From: Pseudomonas sp. 14P_8.1_Bac3
Lineage (GTDB): Bacteria; Pseudomonadota; Gammaproteobacteria; Pseudomonadales; Pseudomonadaceae
Reading direction: 5' to 3'
Length of the DNA stretch: 64,000 nt
Assembly (NCBI RefSeq): GCF_025466085.1
Contig: NZ_JANLOD010000048.1
Span: 124,001-188,000, forward strand
Both the position numbers and the translations under genes were made by a program. Below the pieces are notes generated by a model. It did no database searches. It worked only from the letters and a program-made list of their open reading frames with translations, and had not been told where the DNA came from. Within the stretch, counting starts at the first letter, position 1. Each line of letters starts with the position of its first letter. Shown in pieces: positions 25,937 through 35,562 of this stretch.

Positions 25937-28078
25937 ATGTCCATGCAAGCGCTGCTGCAGTATTTCAAGGCGATCCTGCGCCCCGGCCCCGGGGTGCCAT
26001 TGTTCGCCTTGAGGACCATCGCCGCCGGGCTGTTGACCTTGTACCTGGCGTTCCTGTTCGACCTCGACCAGCCCAAATGGTCGATCATGGCCGTGGTCAT
26101 CGTCAGCCAACCCATGGGTGGCATGGCGTTGGCGCGCAGTTTTGGTCAGGTCATTGGCACCACCCTGGGTGCGGCGGTGGCGGTGGTGATCATGGCGATC
26201 TTTCCGCAAGCGCCGCTGCCTTTTCTCATCACGCTGGCGTTATGGCTGGCGCTGTGCACCGCCGGCGGCACGTTGTTGCGATACACCAGTTCCCAGGCGT
26301 TCGTGCTCAGTGGTTATACGGCGGTGGTGGTGGGATTTCTGGCGGTGCCTGATCAGGACGGCACCTTTCTGTTGGCCGTGACCCGCGTGACCGAGACGCT
26401 GTTGGCGGTGGCCTGCGTGTGTGTCGTCAGCTTGCTGACTGCACGCCCCGAAACGGTCGCCCGCGACTATTTCAGCAAGATCGATCAAATCACCCGGTTG
26501 CTGGCCACCCATGCCAGTGCGGTCATACGCACTAACGAAAGCGAGGCCGATTTTCAACGCAGGCAAATGCAGCTGCTCGGCCAGATCAGCGCGCTGGAGG
26601 GCGTGCGGCGCCATTTGTATTACGACGCGCCACGCCTGCGCAGTGCCGACGACCTGGTGCAATTGCTCGGCAATCAACTGCTGTTGCTAACCGCACGGCT
26701 CACCGCGCTACGTCATCAGCGCGAGTTGTTGCTCGAGCGCTGGGAAGGCGAGTTGCCCGTTGAGATTCAGAGCGTGCTCGCCGAGGAAGCAGCGCTGCTC
26801 GACGAACTGGCGCGGCAGGGAAGAGCGCTGCCGACTGAACAGCGACGCCAGTTCGCAACGCTGCAGAAACGTTTCGAGGCGCTGGCCTACCGTTCGGAGC
26901 AACTCGTCGAACCCTTGTCGGCGACCCTGCGTTCGTTGTCCTGGTCATTGCGCTGGGAGCAGGCGCGGCTGCTGGAGCAATTTGAGACGATTCTGGAGTT
27001 GAGCGATGCAATCCAGAGTGGACGCCGGGCCAGCAGCCTTCATCGCGGACAAAAAAATACGCTGCACATGGACTACACGTTGGCTGCGATGAACGCGATC
27101 CGCGCGTTTTGCGCACTGATGGTGGCCGGGATGCTGTGGATCGAGACCGGTTGGGACGGCGCCCGTGGCGGGATGATCGTCACCGGGATTCTCTGTTCGC
27201 TGATGGCGACGTTTCCGCGACCGCTGCTGGCGGTCCAGAGTTATGCCCGAGGTCTGGCGCTGGCGTTGGTGGCATCGGCGATTCTGCAGTTTGCGCTGGT
27301 GCCAATGATCAGCAATTTCGAGCTGTTGGCCTTGTTGCTCGCGCCGTTGCTGTACGCCGTCGCGGTGGGGCTGTCCAGTCCAGCCACAACGGGCACGGGG
27401 ATCGGTCTGGGGCTGACGACGTTTCTGCTGCTGGGACCGCAAAACTATGGCCTGGGACAGAACACCGCCATCCAGTGGTTCGAGTTTGCCGGCGCCTATG
27501 TCTGCGCCGCGACGTTGGCGTTGAGCGTTTATGCGTTGATTTTTCCCTTCAGGCCCCAGTTGCGGATTCGCCGCTTGTACAAGGAAAGCCGCGAGCAGGT
27601 CTACGCCTTGCTGAAGATCCCGGCCACCGATGAAAACCAGTTCGCCTTCGAAAGCCGCATGGTCGACCGCCTGACCAGCATGCTGGGTCTGTTGCCGGCC
27701 ATTCAGGCCCCGAGCGCACGGGATCTCTTTAACGTCAGCCTCGGCGGCATGGCCCTTGGTACGGCCTTGAACCAGCTCAGGCAGCAGGGGCAGAACAATC
27801 CGTTACTCAGCGCAGACATGCAAAGCCGGCTGTTCGCCGCGGTCGGGGAAACCGGGCGGCTGGTCGCCGGGCGCCCCGACGTTGACGTGGATCGCGTGCT
27901 CGACAGTCTGCATGCCTTGGGTGATGAACTGGATGCGCTGCATTGCAGCGTGCATGAACAACTATGGTCGGTGTTCCGCATGCGCGTCGCGCTGCTGATC
28001 GCGGTGGCGTTCCTGGAACGCTACCGCGACCATTTCCATCCTGTAACGCCACAGGGAGTACCTGCGCTTGCCCATTGA
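25937..28078 (+). CDS. FUSC-family inner-membrane efflux protein (AaeB-like)
   Basis: A protein of about 713 residues with two blocks of membrane spans (about 25-165 and 385-515) flanking a soluble helical domain, the layout of FUSC/AaeB aromatic acid efflux proteins. Motifs include DQPKWSIMAVVIVSQPMGGMA near the N-terminus and GARGGMIVTGILCSLMATFP in the second block. I chose the ATG at 25937 (MSMQALLQYF); an upstream GTG at 25904 is possible and neither has an ideal binding site. It overlaps the DUF1656 gene, and with the HlyD-type gene forms a tripartite efflux operon lacking its own outer-membrane factor. Confidence 0.9.
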   Translation: MSMQALLQYFKAILRPGPGVPLFALRTIAAGLLTLYLAFLFDLDQPKWSIMAVVIVSQPMGGMALARSFGQVIGTTLGAAVAVVIMAIFPQAPLPFLITLALWLALCTAGGTLLRYTSSQAFVLSGYTAVVVGFLAVPDQDGTFLLAVTRVTETLLAVACVCVVSLLTARPETVARDYFSKIDQITRLLATHASAVIRTNESEADFQRRQMQLLGQISALEGVRRHLYYDAPRLRSADDLVQLLGNQLLLLTARLTALRHQRELLLERWEGELPVEIQSVLAEEAALLDELARQGRALPTEQRRQFATLQKRFEALAYRSEQLVEPLSATLRSLSWSLRWEQARLLEQFETILELSDAIQSGRRASSLHRGQKNTLHMDYTLAAMNAIRAFCALMVAGMLWIETGWDGARGGMIVTGILCSLMATFPRPLLAVQSYARGLALALVASAILQFALVPMISNFELLALLLAPLLYAVAVGLSSPATTGTGIGLGLTTFLLLGPQNYGLGQNTAIQWFEFAGAYVCAATLALSVYALIFPFRPQLRIRRLYKESREQVYALLKIPATDENQFAFESRMVDRLTSMLGLLPAIQAPSARDLFNVSLGGMALGTALNQLRQQGQNNPLLSADMQSRLFAAVGETGRLVAGRPDVDVDRVLDSLHALGDELDALHCSVHEQLWSVFRMRVALLIAVAFLERYRDHFHPVTPQGVPALAH

Positions 28079-28268
28079 TCTGGAACTGGGCGGGGTCTAC
28101 CTGCCGCCAATCGCTCAGGCGCTGCTGCTGGGCCTGCCGGTTTTTCTGTTGCTGGACTGGATTCTGCGGCGTCTCGGCGTGTTGCAGTTTGTCTGGCATG
28201 AAGCGTTGTTCGAGGGCGCGTTGTACGCCTGCGTGTGCGCGACATTGATTCTGCTGATGGGAGCCTGA
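28068..28268 (+). CDS. DUF1656 small membrane protein (AaeX-like)
   Basis: A 66-residue protein with two membrane spans (ALLLGLPVFLLLDWIL and ALYACVCATLILLMG) and the typical N-terminus IDLELGGVYLPPI. DUF1656/AaeX proteins travel with FUSC and HlyD-type efflux genes. It starts with TTG at 28068, 9 bases after AGGGAG, inside the end of the FUSC gene. Confidence 0.9.
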   Translation: MPIDLELGGVYLPPIAQALLLGLPVFLLLDWILRRLGVLQFVWHEALFEGALYACVCATLILLMGA

Positions 28269-28272
28269 TGCA

Positions 28273-29226
28273 TTGAAGAAGATTCTTGCCCGTCTGACGA
28301 CGGTGGCGGTGGTGGTGTTGGCCTTCGTACTCGGCTGGTTTGCCTGGGAGCATTACACCCGGGCGCCCTGGACGCGGGACGCCCGGGTGCGTGCCGATGT
28401 GGTGACCTTGTCCGCCGACGTCGCGGGACGCATCGTCAACCTCGGCGTGCAGGATAATCAGCATGTGGAGAAGGGCCAGTTGCTGCTGGAAATCGATCCG
28501 TCGCGCTATGCCCTGGCGGTGGATCATGCCAAGCGCTCGGTGGAAGTGGCGAAGGCTTCGCTGGGGCAATCCGAAGCCACCATCGTCGCCAGTCAGGCGC
28601 TGCTGAAACAGCGGCAGAGCGAAGAGCGCCGGCGCAGGACGCTGAAGGAGGGCGCGGCAATTTCCGGCGAAGAGTGGGAAAAATCCAGCACCGATGTTGC
28701 GGTGGCCCAGGCCGATTTGCTGCGCAATCAGGCCAACCTCGGCTTTGCCCAGGCGAATGTGCAACTGGCGATCGCCGCCCTGGCCGAGGCGGAACATGAC
28801 CTGGAGCGCACACGGGTGGAATCGCCGGTCAGCGGCTACGTCACCAACCTGCTGACCCGTCAGGGCGACTACGCGACGGCGGGCGGTCCGCTGGTGGCGC
28901 TGGTCGACAGCGAATCCTTTTACATCAGCGGTTATTTCGAAGAAACCAAACTGCCGCGAATCGCCGAGGGTGACCGGGTCGATATCGAATTGATGAGTGG
29001 CGAACGGTTCGGCGGCACCGTGCAAAGCATCGCCTTCGCCATCGCCGACCGCGAAAACCTGCCGGGCGGCCGCCTGCTGGCCAACATCAACCCTAGCTAC
29101 ACCTGGGTAAAACTGGCCCAACGGGTGCCGGTGCGGATCAGCATCGATGACGACTATGAGGGCAAAGCCAAACTGCGGGCGGGGACGACGGCCACCGTGA
29201 CCGTCCAGGAAAAGGCTCACCGCTAA
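28273..29226 (+). CDS. HlyD-family periplasmic adaptor (AaeA-like)
   Basis: A 317-residue membrane fusion protein: one N-terminal anchor (VAVVVLAFVLGWFAW), a split biotinyl-lipoyl domain (ADVVTLSADVAGRIVNLGV and TRVESPVSGYVTNLL) around a coiled-coil hairpin, then a beta-barrel region. It bridges the FUSC pump to an outer-membrane factor. It starts with TTG at 28273, 9 bases after GGGAG, so two successive genes use TTG with near-identical binding sites. Confidence 0.92.
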   Translation: MKKILARLTTVAVVVLAFVLGWFAWEHYTRAPWTRDARVRADVVTLSADVAGRIVNLGVQDNQHVEKGQLLLEIDPSRYALAVDHAKRSVEVAKASLGQSEATIVASQALLKQRQSEERRRRTLKEGAAISGEEWEKSSTDVAVAQADLLRNQANLGFAQANVQLAIAALAEAEHDLERTRVESPVSGYVTNLLTRQGDYATAGGPLVALVDSESFYISGYFEETKLPRIAEGDRVDIELMSGERFGGTVQSIAFAIADRENLPGGRLLANINPSYTWVKLAQRVPVRISIDDDYEGKAKLRAGTTATVTVQEKAHR

Positions 29227-29230
29227 CCCC

Positions 29231-29329
29231 GTAGGAGCCAGCATGCTGGCGATGGTCGTCAACGATAACGCGGGAAACCAGATGCCCAGCGGCGCACATG
29301 GTTTTTTCGCGAGCAAGCTCGCTCCTACA
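29231..29329. repeat. REPIN with mixed arm types
   Basis: The left arm GTAGGAGCCAGCATGCTGGC is of the CCAGC type, the right arm TTCGCGAGCAAGCTCGCTCC of the GCGAGC type. It lies between the efflux operon and the convergent oprN gene. Confidence 0.8.
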
Positions 29330-29351
29330 GGGGCAAGCGCCGGCCACGGAC

Positions 29352-29386
29352 AAAAAAAAGCCCCGCGACCGAATGAGGCGCGGGGC
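29352..29386 (-). terminator. Rho-independent terminator of mexE-mexF-oprN
   Basis: Read on the minus strand, GCCCCGCG pairs with CGCGGGGC around an 11-base loop and is followed by eight T. It lies 41 bp past the oprN stop. Confidence 0.92.
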
Positions 29387-29426
29387 AAAGGAATTTGGTT
29401 GGTTGCGGCCAACCAAAAGAGCACGG

Positions 29427-30848
29427 TTACTTGCTGGCGACGGTCTCCGGTTGCCAGCCGCCGCCAAGGGCCTTGTAGATCGCGACGATGCCGCGATACA
29501 GGTCGATTTCGGCCTGGGCCTGGGTGTCTTCCGCCGCCAGACGTTCGCGTTGGGCGTCGAGCAGGACGAGGAAGTCCGACGAGCCTTCGCGGTAGCGAAT
29601 TTCCGCCAGGTCGGCGGCGGCGCGGCTGGATTCACTCTGACGAATCAGCGAAATCAGGCGTTGCTGGCGCTTGCCGTAATCGCTGAAAGCGTTTTCCGAT
29701 TCTTCCAGGGCCAGCAGTACTCGCTGTTCGTAGGTCGCCAGGGCGCCTTCGGCATCGGCATCGGCGCCGCGCAACCGGGCGCGGACGCTGCCAAGGTCGA
29801 ACGCGGCCCAGGTGATGCTTGGACCCAGCGCCCAGGCATTGGCCGCCGAGGAACCGATCTGCGAACCCCGGCCGGCGGTCCAGCCCAGGAAACCGCTAAG
29901 GCTGACCCGCGGAAACAGATCGGCCTTGGCCACGCCAATTCGCGCCGTGGCCGACGCCAGTTTGCGTTCGGCGCTGAGGATGTCCGGACGACGCTGCAGC
30001 AGTTCACCCGGATCACCGATCGGCAAGGCCTTGGCAATCGCCGGCAGGTCTTTCGGGCTCAAGTCCACGGTCAGCTTGTCCGGACGTTCACCCAACAGGG
30101 TGGCGATGCGGTTTTTCTGCCGAACCTGTTCGGCCTGCAATTGCGGCACGCTGGCTTCGACGGACGCCAGGCGGGCGTCGGCGCGGACCACATCGAGCTG
30201 ATCGCCGACACCGGCGTCACGCAGGCTTTCGGTGATCTTGCGCGATTCCTGCTGGTTGTTCAGGTTGGCCAGGGCAATCTTTTCCCGCAGTTGTGCTCCG
30301 CGCAGTTGACCGTAGGCGTCCACCAGCTCGGCAATCATGGTGACTTGCAGCTGGTACAGATCGGCTTCGGCCGCTTGCTGTTCGGCCTCGCTGGATTCCA
30401 GGTTGCGCTGGATCCGCCCGAACAGGTCGAGTTCCCAGGCCATGTCCAGGCCGAGGTCATAGCGTTCGCGATTGACCCGTTGGGTGGTCTGGCCGGGAAT
30501 CTGGCCTTTGCCCAAATCACTGCTGGCGCGGCTGGTGATGGTTGGCATGGCGTCATTGCTGACGTCATCGCGGATCGCCCGGGCCGCTTTCCAGCGGGCG
30601 AAGGCCACGCGCAGATCACGGTTGCCCTGCAGGGATTGCGTCACCAACTGGTTGAGGGTCGGGTCTTCGAACTGCTGCCACCAGACGCCCTCGAAACGCG
30701 AGCGGTCGAAGTTTTTCTGGCCGGCGGCGCCATCGGTGGCGGTAGTGATATTGGCCGGTTCAGTGGCTGGAGTCTTGTAGTCCGGGCCCACGGCACAGGC
30801 GCTCAGGGCCAGTACCAACAGGCTCGGCAGGAAGGCTTTCAGGCTCAT
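29427..30848 (-). CDS. oprN: Outer-membrane efflux channel OprN (NodT/OprM family)
   Basis: A 473-residue outer-membrane factor lipoprotein. A signal peptide with lipobox LALSAC leads to AVGPDYKTP, typical of this family. Repeated helical hairpins such as ELDLFGRIQRNLESSEAEQQAAEADLYQLQ and LQRRPDILSAERKLASATARIGVAKADLFPRVSLSG mark the two structural repeats. It overlaps mexF by 4 bases and closes the operon. It is the exit duct of the MexEF-OprN pump, which exports chloramphenicol, fluoroquinolones and trimethoprim in P. aeruginosa. Confidence 0.92.
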   Translation of the reverse strand: MSLKAFLPSLLVLALSACAVGPDYKTPATEPANITTATDGAAGQKNFDRSRFEGVWWQQFEDPTLNQLVTQSLQGNRDLRVAFARWKAARAIRDDVSNDAMPTITSRASSDLGKGQIPGQTTQRVNRERYDLGLDMAWELDLFGRIQRNLESSEAEQQAAEADLYQLQVTMIAELVDAYGQLRGAQLREKIALANLNNQQESRKITESLRDAGVGDQLDVVRADARLASVEASVPQLQAEQVRQKNRIATLLGERPDKLTVDLSPKDLPAIAKALPIGDPGELLQRRPDILSAERKLASATARIGVAKADLFPRVSLSGFLGWTAGRGSQIGSSAANAWALGPSITWAAFDLGSVRARLRGADADAEGALATYEQRVLLALEESENAFSDYGKRQQRLISLIRQSESSRAAADLAEIRYREGSSDFLVLLDAQRERLAAEDTQAQAEIDLYRGIVAIYKALGGGWQPETVASK

Positions 30849-33800
30849 TGTTGCGCCTCCAGTGGCTTTTGAAGAGTGTGCGCCTTGGCCGCTTTGCGCT
30901 TCTCGCCGCGCTCAACGAAATTACGGATCAACACGTAGAACACCGGCGTCAGCAACAGACCGAAGAAGGTCACCCCGAGCATCCCGGAGAACACCGCCAC
31001 ACCCATGGCGTGACGCATTTCGGCACCGGCACCGCTGGAGAAAACCAATGGAACCACACCCATGATGAACGCGAAGGAGGTCATCAGGATCGGCCGCAGA
31101 CGCAGACGGCACGCTTCGAGCACCGCAGCCAGCGGGCTCATGCCTTCATCCTGCTGTTTATCCTTGGCAAACTCGACGATCAGAATCGCGTTCTTACACG
31201 CAAGTCCCACCAGTACGATCAAGCCGATCTGGGTGAAGATGTTGTTGTCGCCTCCCGAAGCAATCACACCGGTAATGGCCGACAGCAGGGTCATGGGTAC
31301 GATCAGGATCACCGCCAGTGGCAGGCTCCAGCTTTCGTACTGTGCCGCGAGTACCAGGAACGCCAGCAATACGCAGAGCGGGAACACGAACAGCGCGGTG
31401 TTGCCGGACAGGATCTGCTGGTAGGTCAGGTCGGTCCACTCGTAGGTCATGCCGTTAGGAAGTTCATCCTTGAGCAGTTTCTCGATGGCTTGTTCGGCCT
31501 GGCCGGAGCTGTAGCCGGGTGCGGCCGCGCCGTTGATTTCAGCGGTGATGAAGCCGTTGTAGTGCATGACACGGTCCGGGCCCGAGGTATCGCTGACCTT
31601 GATGAAGGTCGCCAGCGGGATCATCTCGCCCTTGTTGTTACGCACTTTCAGCTGACCGATCTGGTCCGGCTCGAGGCGGAACTGCTGCTCGGCCTGAACG
31701 TTGACCTGATAGGTGCGACCGAAGCGGTTGAAGTCGTTGGCATACAGCGAACCCAGATAGATCTGCAGGGTGTCGAAGATGTCGCTGACGGCCACGCCGT
31801 GGGTCTTGGCTTTTTCCCGGTCGATGGCGGCATCGACCTGCGGCACGTTCACGGTGTAGCTGGTGAACAGCCCGGCCAGTTCCGGCACGTTGTGGCTTTT
31901 ATTGATGATGTTCATGGTTTCTTTGTACAGCTCGTCGTAGCCCAGGTTGCCCCGGTCTTCGATCTGCAGGCGGAAACCACCGATGGTGCCCAGGCCTTGT
32001 ACCGGCGGCGGCGGGAAGATCGCCATGTAGGCTTCCTGGATCCCGGCGTACTGGCCGTTCAAGGCACCGGCAATCGCACCGGCGGACATGCTCGGGTCTT
32101 TACGTTCGTCGAACGGTTTCAGGGTCACGAACACGATGCCGGCGTTCGGGCTGTTGGTAAAACCGTTGATCGACAGGCCAGGGAACGCCACGGCGCTTTC
32201 CACGCCCGGCTGTTTCAGCGCGAGATCAGACATGCGTTTGATCACGTCTTCGGTACGGTCCAGGCTCGAAGCGTCCGGCAGTTGCGCGAAGGCCACCAGG
32301 TATTGCTTGTCCTGGCCAGGTACGAAACCGGTCGGGGTGTGGGCGAAACCGAAGAAGGTCAGCACCATCAGGCCTGCGTACAGCAGCAGGGCAATACTGC
32401 TGCTGCGGATAACCCGGGCTACGGTGCCAACATAGCCATGGCTGGCGCGTTCGAAGAACCGGTTGAACGGACGGAATAGCCAGCCGCCCAACAGTTTATC
32501 AAGCACTTTGGTAAAGCGATCTTTCGGCGCATGGTGGCTCTTGAGCAGCACGGCGGCCAGGGCCGGGGACAGTGTCAGCGAGTTGAACGCCGAGATCACG
32601 GTCGAGATGGCAATGGTCAGAGCGAACTGTTTGTAGAACTGGCCGGTGAGCCCGGAAATGAACGCCGCCGGGATAAATACCGCACACAGCACCAGCGCCG
32701 TCGCGATGATCGGCCCGGTCACCTCTCGCATGGCTTTCTTGGTGGCTTCTACAGGCGTCTCTCCCAGCTCGATGTGCCTTTCCACGTTCTCCACCACCAC
32801 GATGGCGTCGTCCACCACGATACCGATGGCCAGTACCAATCCGAACAATGACAAGGCGTTCAGCGAGAAGCCGAACAGGTGCATCACCGCGAACGTACCG
32901 ATCAGCGACACCGGCACCGCCACTAACGGGATGATCGAGGCGCGCCAGGTCTGCAGGAACAGGATCACCACCAGCACCACGAGAATCAGCGCTTCGAAGA
33001 GGGTGTGGACCACCGCCTCGATGGAGCCGCGCACGAAGATCGTCGGGTCATAGACGATGCTGAAGTCCATGCCTTCCGGGAAGCTCTTCTTCAGCTCCGC
33101 CATCTTGTCGCGCACTTCGTTGGAGATTTCGATCGCGTTGGAACCCGGACGCTGGAAGATCGGGATCGCCACCGCCGGCTGATTGTTCAGCAACGAACGC
33201 AAAGCGTACTGGCTGGAGCCCAGCTCGACGCGAGCGATGTCTTTCAGGCGGGTGATTTCACCGTTGTCGCCGGAGCGAATGATGATGTTCTCGAACTCTT
33301 CCTCGGACACCAGGCGACCCTGGGTGTTGACCGAGAGCTGGAAGGCCGTGGCATTCGGCGCAGGTGGCGCGCCCAGGGCACCGGCGGCGACCTGCCGGTT
33401 CTGCTCACGAATCGCCGTGACCACATCGGTCGCGGTGAGGTTGCGCGAAGCAGTCTTGTTCGGGTCGAGCCACACCCGCAGGGAGTAATCGCCCATGCCG
33501 AACAGCTGCACATCCCCGACACCGCCCAGACGCGCCAGCTCATCCTTGATGTTGAGCAGGGCGTAGTTGGACAGGTACAGCATGTCGTAGCGTTTGTCCG
33601 GCGAGGTCAGGTGCACCACCATGGTCAGGTCAGGCGACGCCTTGTCCACGGTGATACCGATGCGCGTCACTTCTTCTGGAAGTTTCGGCTCGGTCCGGGT
33701 CACGCGGTTCTGAACCTGCACCTGCGCGTTGTCCAGGTCAGTGCCCAGGGCGAAGGTGATGGTCAGGGTGATCTTGCCGTCAGCGGTGGACTGCGAGGAC

Positions 33801-34039
33801 ATGTACAGCATGTTCTCGACGCCGGTGATGGCTTGCTCCAGAGGAGCGGCCACGGTTTCACCAATCACTTTCGGGTTGGCACCCGGGAAGTTGGCACGGA
33901 CCACAACGGTCGGCGGCACGACTTCCGGGTATTCGCTGATCGGCAACTGGAACAGCGAGATGGCGCCGGCGATCAGGATCAGCAGCGACAGCACCGCTGC
34001 GAAGATCGGCCGTGAAATGAAGAATTGGGAAAAATTCAT
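30845..34039 (-). CDS. mexF: RND efflux pump inner-membrane transporter MexF
   Basis: A 1064-residue HAE1-family proton antiporter, within two residues of PAO1 MexF length. It starts MNFSQFFISRPIFAAVLSLL. The proton-relay Asp pair is in GIVVDDAIVVVENVERH in TM4. Two large periplasmic loops and 12 spans are apparent, and the C-terminus is basic. Spaced 15 bp from mexE and overlapping oprN, so the three are one operon. Confidence 0.95.
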   Translation of the reverse strand: MNFSQFFISRPIFAAVLSLLILIAGAISLFQLPISEYPEVVPPTVVVRANFPGANPKVIGETVAAPLEQAITGVENMLYMSSQSTADGKITLTITFALGTDLDNAQVQVQNRVTRTEPKLPEEVTRIGITVDKASPDLTMVVHLTSPDKRYDMLYLSNYALLNIKDELARLGGVGDVQLFGMGDYSLRVWLDPNKTASRNLTATDVVTAIREQNRQVAAGALGAPPAPNATAFQLSVNTQGRLVSEEEFENIIIRSGDNGEITRLKDIARVELGSSQYALRSLLNNQPAVAIPIFQRPGSNAIEISNEVRDKMAELKKSFPEGMDFSIVYDPTIFVRGSIEAVVHTLFEALILVVLVVILFLQTWRASIIPLVAVPVSLIGTFAVMHLFGFSLNALSLFGLVLAIGIVVDDAIVVVENVERHIELGETPVEATKKAMREVTGPIIATALVLCAVFIPAAFISGLTGQFYKQFALTIAISTVISAFNSLTLSPALAAVLLKSHHAPKDRFTKVLDKLLGGWLFRPFNRFFERASHGYVGTVARVIRSSSIALLLYAGLMVLTFFGFAHTPTGFVPGQDKQYLVAFAQLPDASSLDRTEDVIKRMSDLALKQPGVESAVAFPGLSINGFTNSPNAGIVFVTLKPFDERKDPSMSAGAIAGALNGQYAGIQEAYMAIFPPPPVQGLGTIGGFRLQIEDRGNLGYDELYKETMNIINKSHNVPELAGLFTSYTVNVPQVDAAIDREKAKTHGVAVSDIFDTLQIYLGSLYANDFNRFGRTYQVNVQAEQQFRLEPDQIGQLKVRNNKGEMIPLATFIKVSDTSGPDRVMHYNGFITAEINGAAAPGYSSGQAEQAIEKLLKDELPNGMTYEWTDLTYQQILSGNTALFVFPLCVLLAFLVLAAQYESWSLPLAVILIVPMTLLSAITGVIASGGDNNIFTQIGLIVLVGLACKNAILIVEFAKDKQQDEGMSPLAAVLEACRLRLRPILMTSFAFIMGVVPLVFSSGAGAEMRHAMGVAVFSGMLGVTFFGLLLTPVFYVLIRNFVERGEKRKAAKAHTLQKPLEAQQ

Positions 34040-34054
34040 CGGAGTTGTTGTCCC

Positions 34055-35308
34055 TTAACCGCGTGGAGTCGCAGCAGCCAGTTTCACAACCGAACCCGGT
34101 GCAGCCTTGGCAGGCGCGACTTGGGGCAGGTTGCTGGCTTCCAGCGCTTGTCGTTGTTGTGCAAGGGCGGCGAGGGTTTGCTCGCTGGCCATCGGGATCA
34201 CTTCAGGAGTGACCGGCGAACCGGGACGTACCCGTTGCAGGCCCTTGACGATCACGGTGTCGTCTTTGCTCAGGCCGTTACGCACGATGCGCAACCCTTC
34301 GATCTTCGGACCCAGTTCAACTGCGCGATAGGCCGTTTTGTTGTCGGCGTCCATCACCAGCACGAACTTTTTACCCAAGTCGGTGCCGACCGCTTCGTCG
34401 TTGATCAGCACGGCGGAGTAAGTGCCGCTGCCGACCAGTTTCAAACGGGCATACAAGCCCGGGGTGTAGGTGCCGTCAGTGTTGTCGAACACGGCGCGAC
34501 CACGGATGGTGCCGGTTTTCGGGTTGACCTGGTTGTCGACGAAGTTCATCACGCCCTGGTGCGGGTTGCCGTCTTCGTTGGACAGGCCGAGATAGACCGG
34601 GGTGGTGGCGCCGCGTTTACCCTGGCGAGCGAGCTGGGTGTATTTGAGGAACACACGCTCGTCGGCGTCGAAGTAAGCGTAGACCTTGTCGGTGGACACC
34701 ACGCTGGTCAGCGGGGTGGTGTCGGCGGTGACCAGGTTGCCGGCGGTGATTTCCGCACGGCTGACGCGGCCGCTGATCGGCGCGGTGACACGGGTGAAAC
34801 TCAGGTTCAGCTTGGCCAGGTCCAACTGCGCTTGAAGCGCGCCAACCGCGGCACGGGCTTCTTGCGAGGCGCTGGTACGCGAATCGGCCAGCTCGGCGGA
34901 AATCGCGTTGCTGGTGCGCAGACGTTCGCCACGCTGGGCTTCGTTTTCGCTGCGGGTGGCGTTGGCGCGGGATTGGGCAACCAGGGCTTCGAGTCGGCGG
35001 ACCTCAGCCTGGAACGGACGCGGGTCGATCTGGAACAGCAGGTCGCCTTTCTTGACCAGCGCGCCTTCGGTGAAAGCCACCTCATCGATCTGGCCGGAAA
35101 CCCGTGGACGAATCTCGACCGTTTCCGGCGCTTCAAGGCGCCCGGTGAATTCGTCCCACTCGTTGACCGGTTGTTCCAGCACCTTCGCGACGCTGACTTT
35201 CGCCGCCGGCATCGTCGCGGCAGTCTCCGGAGCCTTGCCGCAAGCGCTCATCACCAGTACGGCCAGCAAGGCCAGAGGGAAGCGCAAATGTTTGAGTGAT
35301 TGTTCCAT
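34055..35308 (-). CDS. mexE: RND efflux periplasmic adaptor MexE
   Basis: A 417-residue membrane fusion lipoprotein. The lipobox is VLVMSAC followed by GKAPETAA. The domains run lipoyl (RLEAPETVEIRPRVSGQI and FTRVTAPISGRVSRAEI), alpha hairpin between, beta-barrel, and a C-terminal membrane-proximal domain. I start at the ATG at 35308 because upstream codons precede the signal peptide with no family match. It is the first gene of the mexE-mexF-oprN operon. Confidence 0.93.
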   Translation of the reverse strand: MEQSLKHLRFPLALLAVLVMSACGKAPETAATMPAAKVSVAKVLEQPVNEWDEFTGRLEAPETVEIRPRVSGQIDEVAFTEGALVKKGDLLFQIDPRPFQAEVRRLEALVAQSRANATRSENEAQRGERLRTSNAISAELADSRTSASQEARAAVGALQAQLDLAKLNLSFTRVTAPISGRVSRAEITAGNLVTADTTPLTSVVSTDKVYAYFDADERVFLKYTQLARQGKRGATTPVYLGLSNEDGNPHQGVMNFVDNQVNPKTGTIRGRAVFDNTDGTYTPGLYARLKLVGSGTYSAVLINDEAVGTDLGKKFVLVMDADNKTAYRAVELGPKIEGLRIVRNGLSKDDTVIVKGLQRVRPGSPVTPEVIPMASEQTLAALAQQRQALEASNLPQVAPAKAAPGSVVKLAAATPRG

Positions 35309-35391
35309 GGATGCATCCGCCAATGTATTGAGAATGGACGGATGATGCTCGGCGGGGGGGTAGGGCACGAATCGAATGAAGCGAAGGTAAC

Positions 35392-35408
35392 TATCATTCG
35401 GAATGATA
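35392..35408. promoter_or_regulatory. Perfect palindrome in the mexE promoter region
   Basis: TATCATTC G GAATGATA is a perfect 8-1-8 dyad 84 bp upstream of the mexE start. It looks like a dimeric repressor operator. Farther upstream on the coding strand, ATCGAT TTCT AACCA (about 35438-35452) loosely resembles half of a MexT box. Confidence 0.5.
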
Positions 35409-35516
35409 TAAGCTCGGTGCCAGCCCTCTAGCATGCACCTTTGGTTAGAAATCGATCAATGTGCTTGATGACAATTCTGTGTTGCGGGGAATGCAAGACT
35501 GGATCGCGCCGCGCCC

Positions 35517-35539
35517 TTCGCGAGCAAGCCCGCTCCCAC
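35517..35539. repeat. Single REP unit
   Basis: TTCGCGAGCAAGCCCGCTCC plus CAC, one copy only, between mexT and the mexE promoter. Confidence 0.85.
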
Positions 35540-35562
35540 GGGGGGCGCGAGGCTTGCCAGGG

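Noticed and set aside
30848..32479. Long plus-strand frame opposite mexF
   Set aside because: Antisense to a complete RND transporter; composition typical of a shadow frame.
35430..35460. MexT box upstream of mexE
   Set aside because: ATCA, ATCGAT and AACCA occur in order but with wrong spacing to the published consensus, so I only mention it as a loose resemblance.
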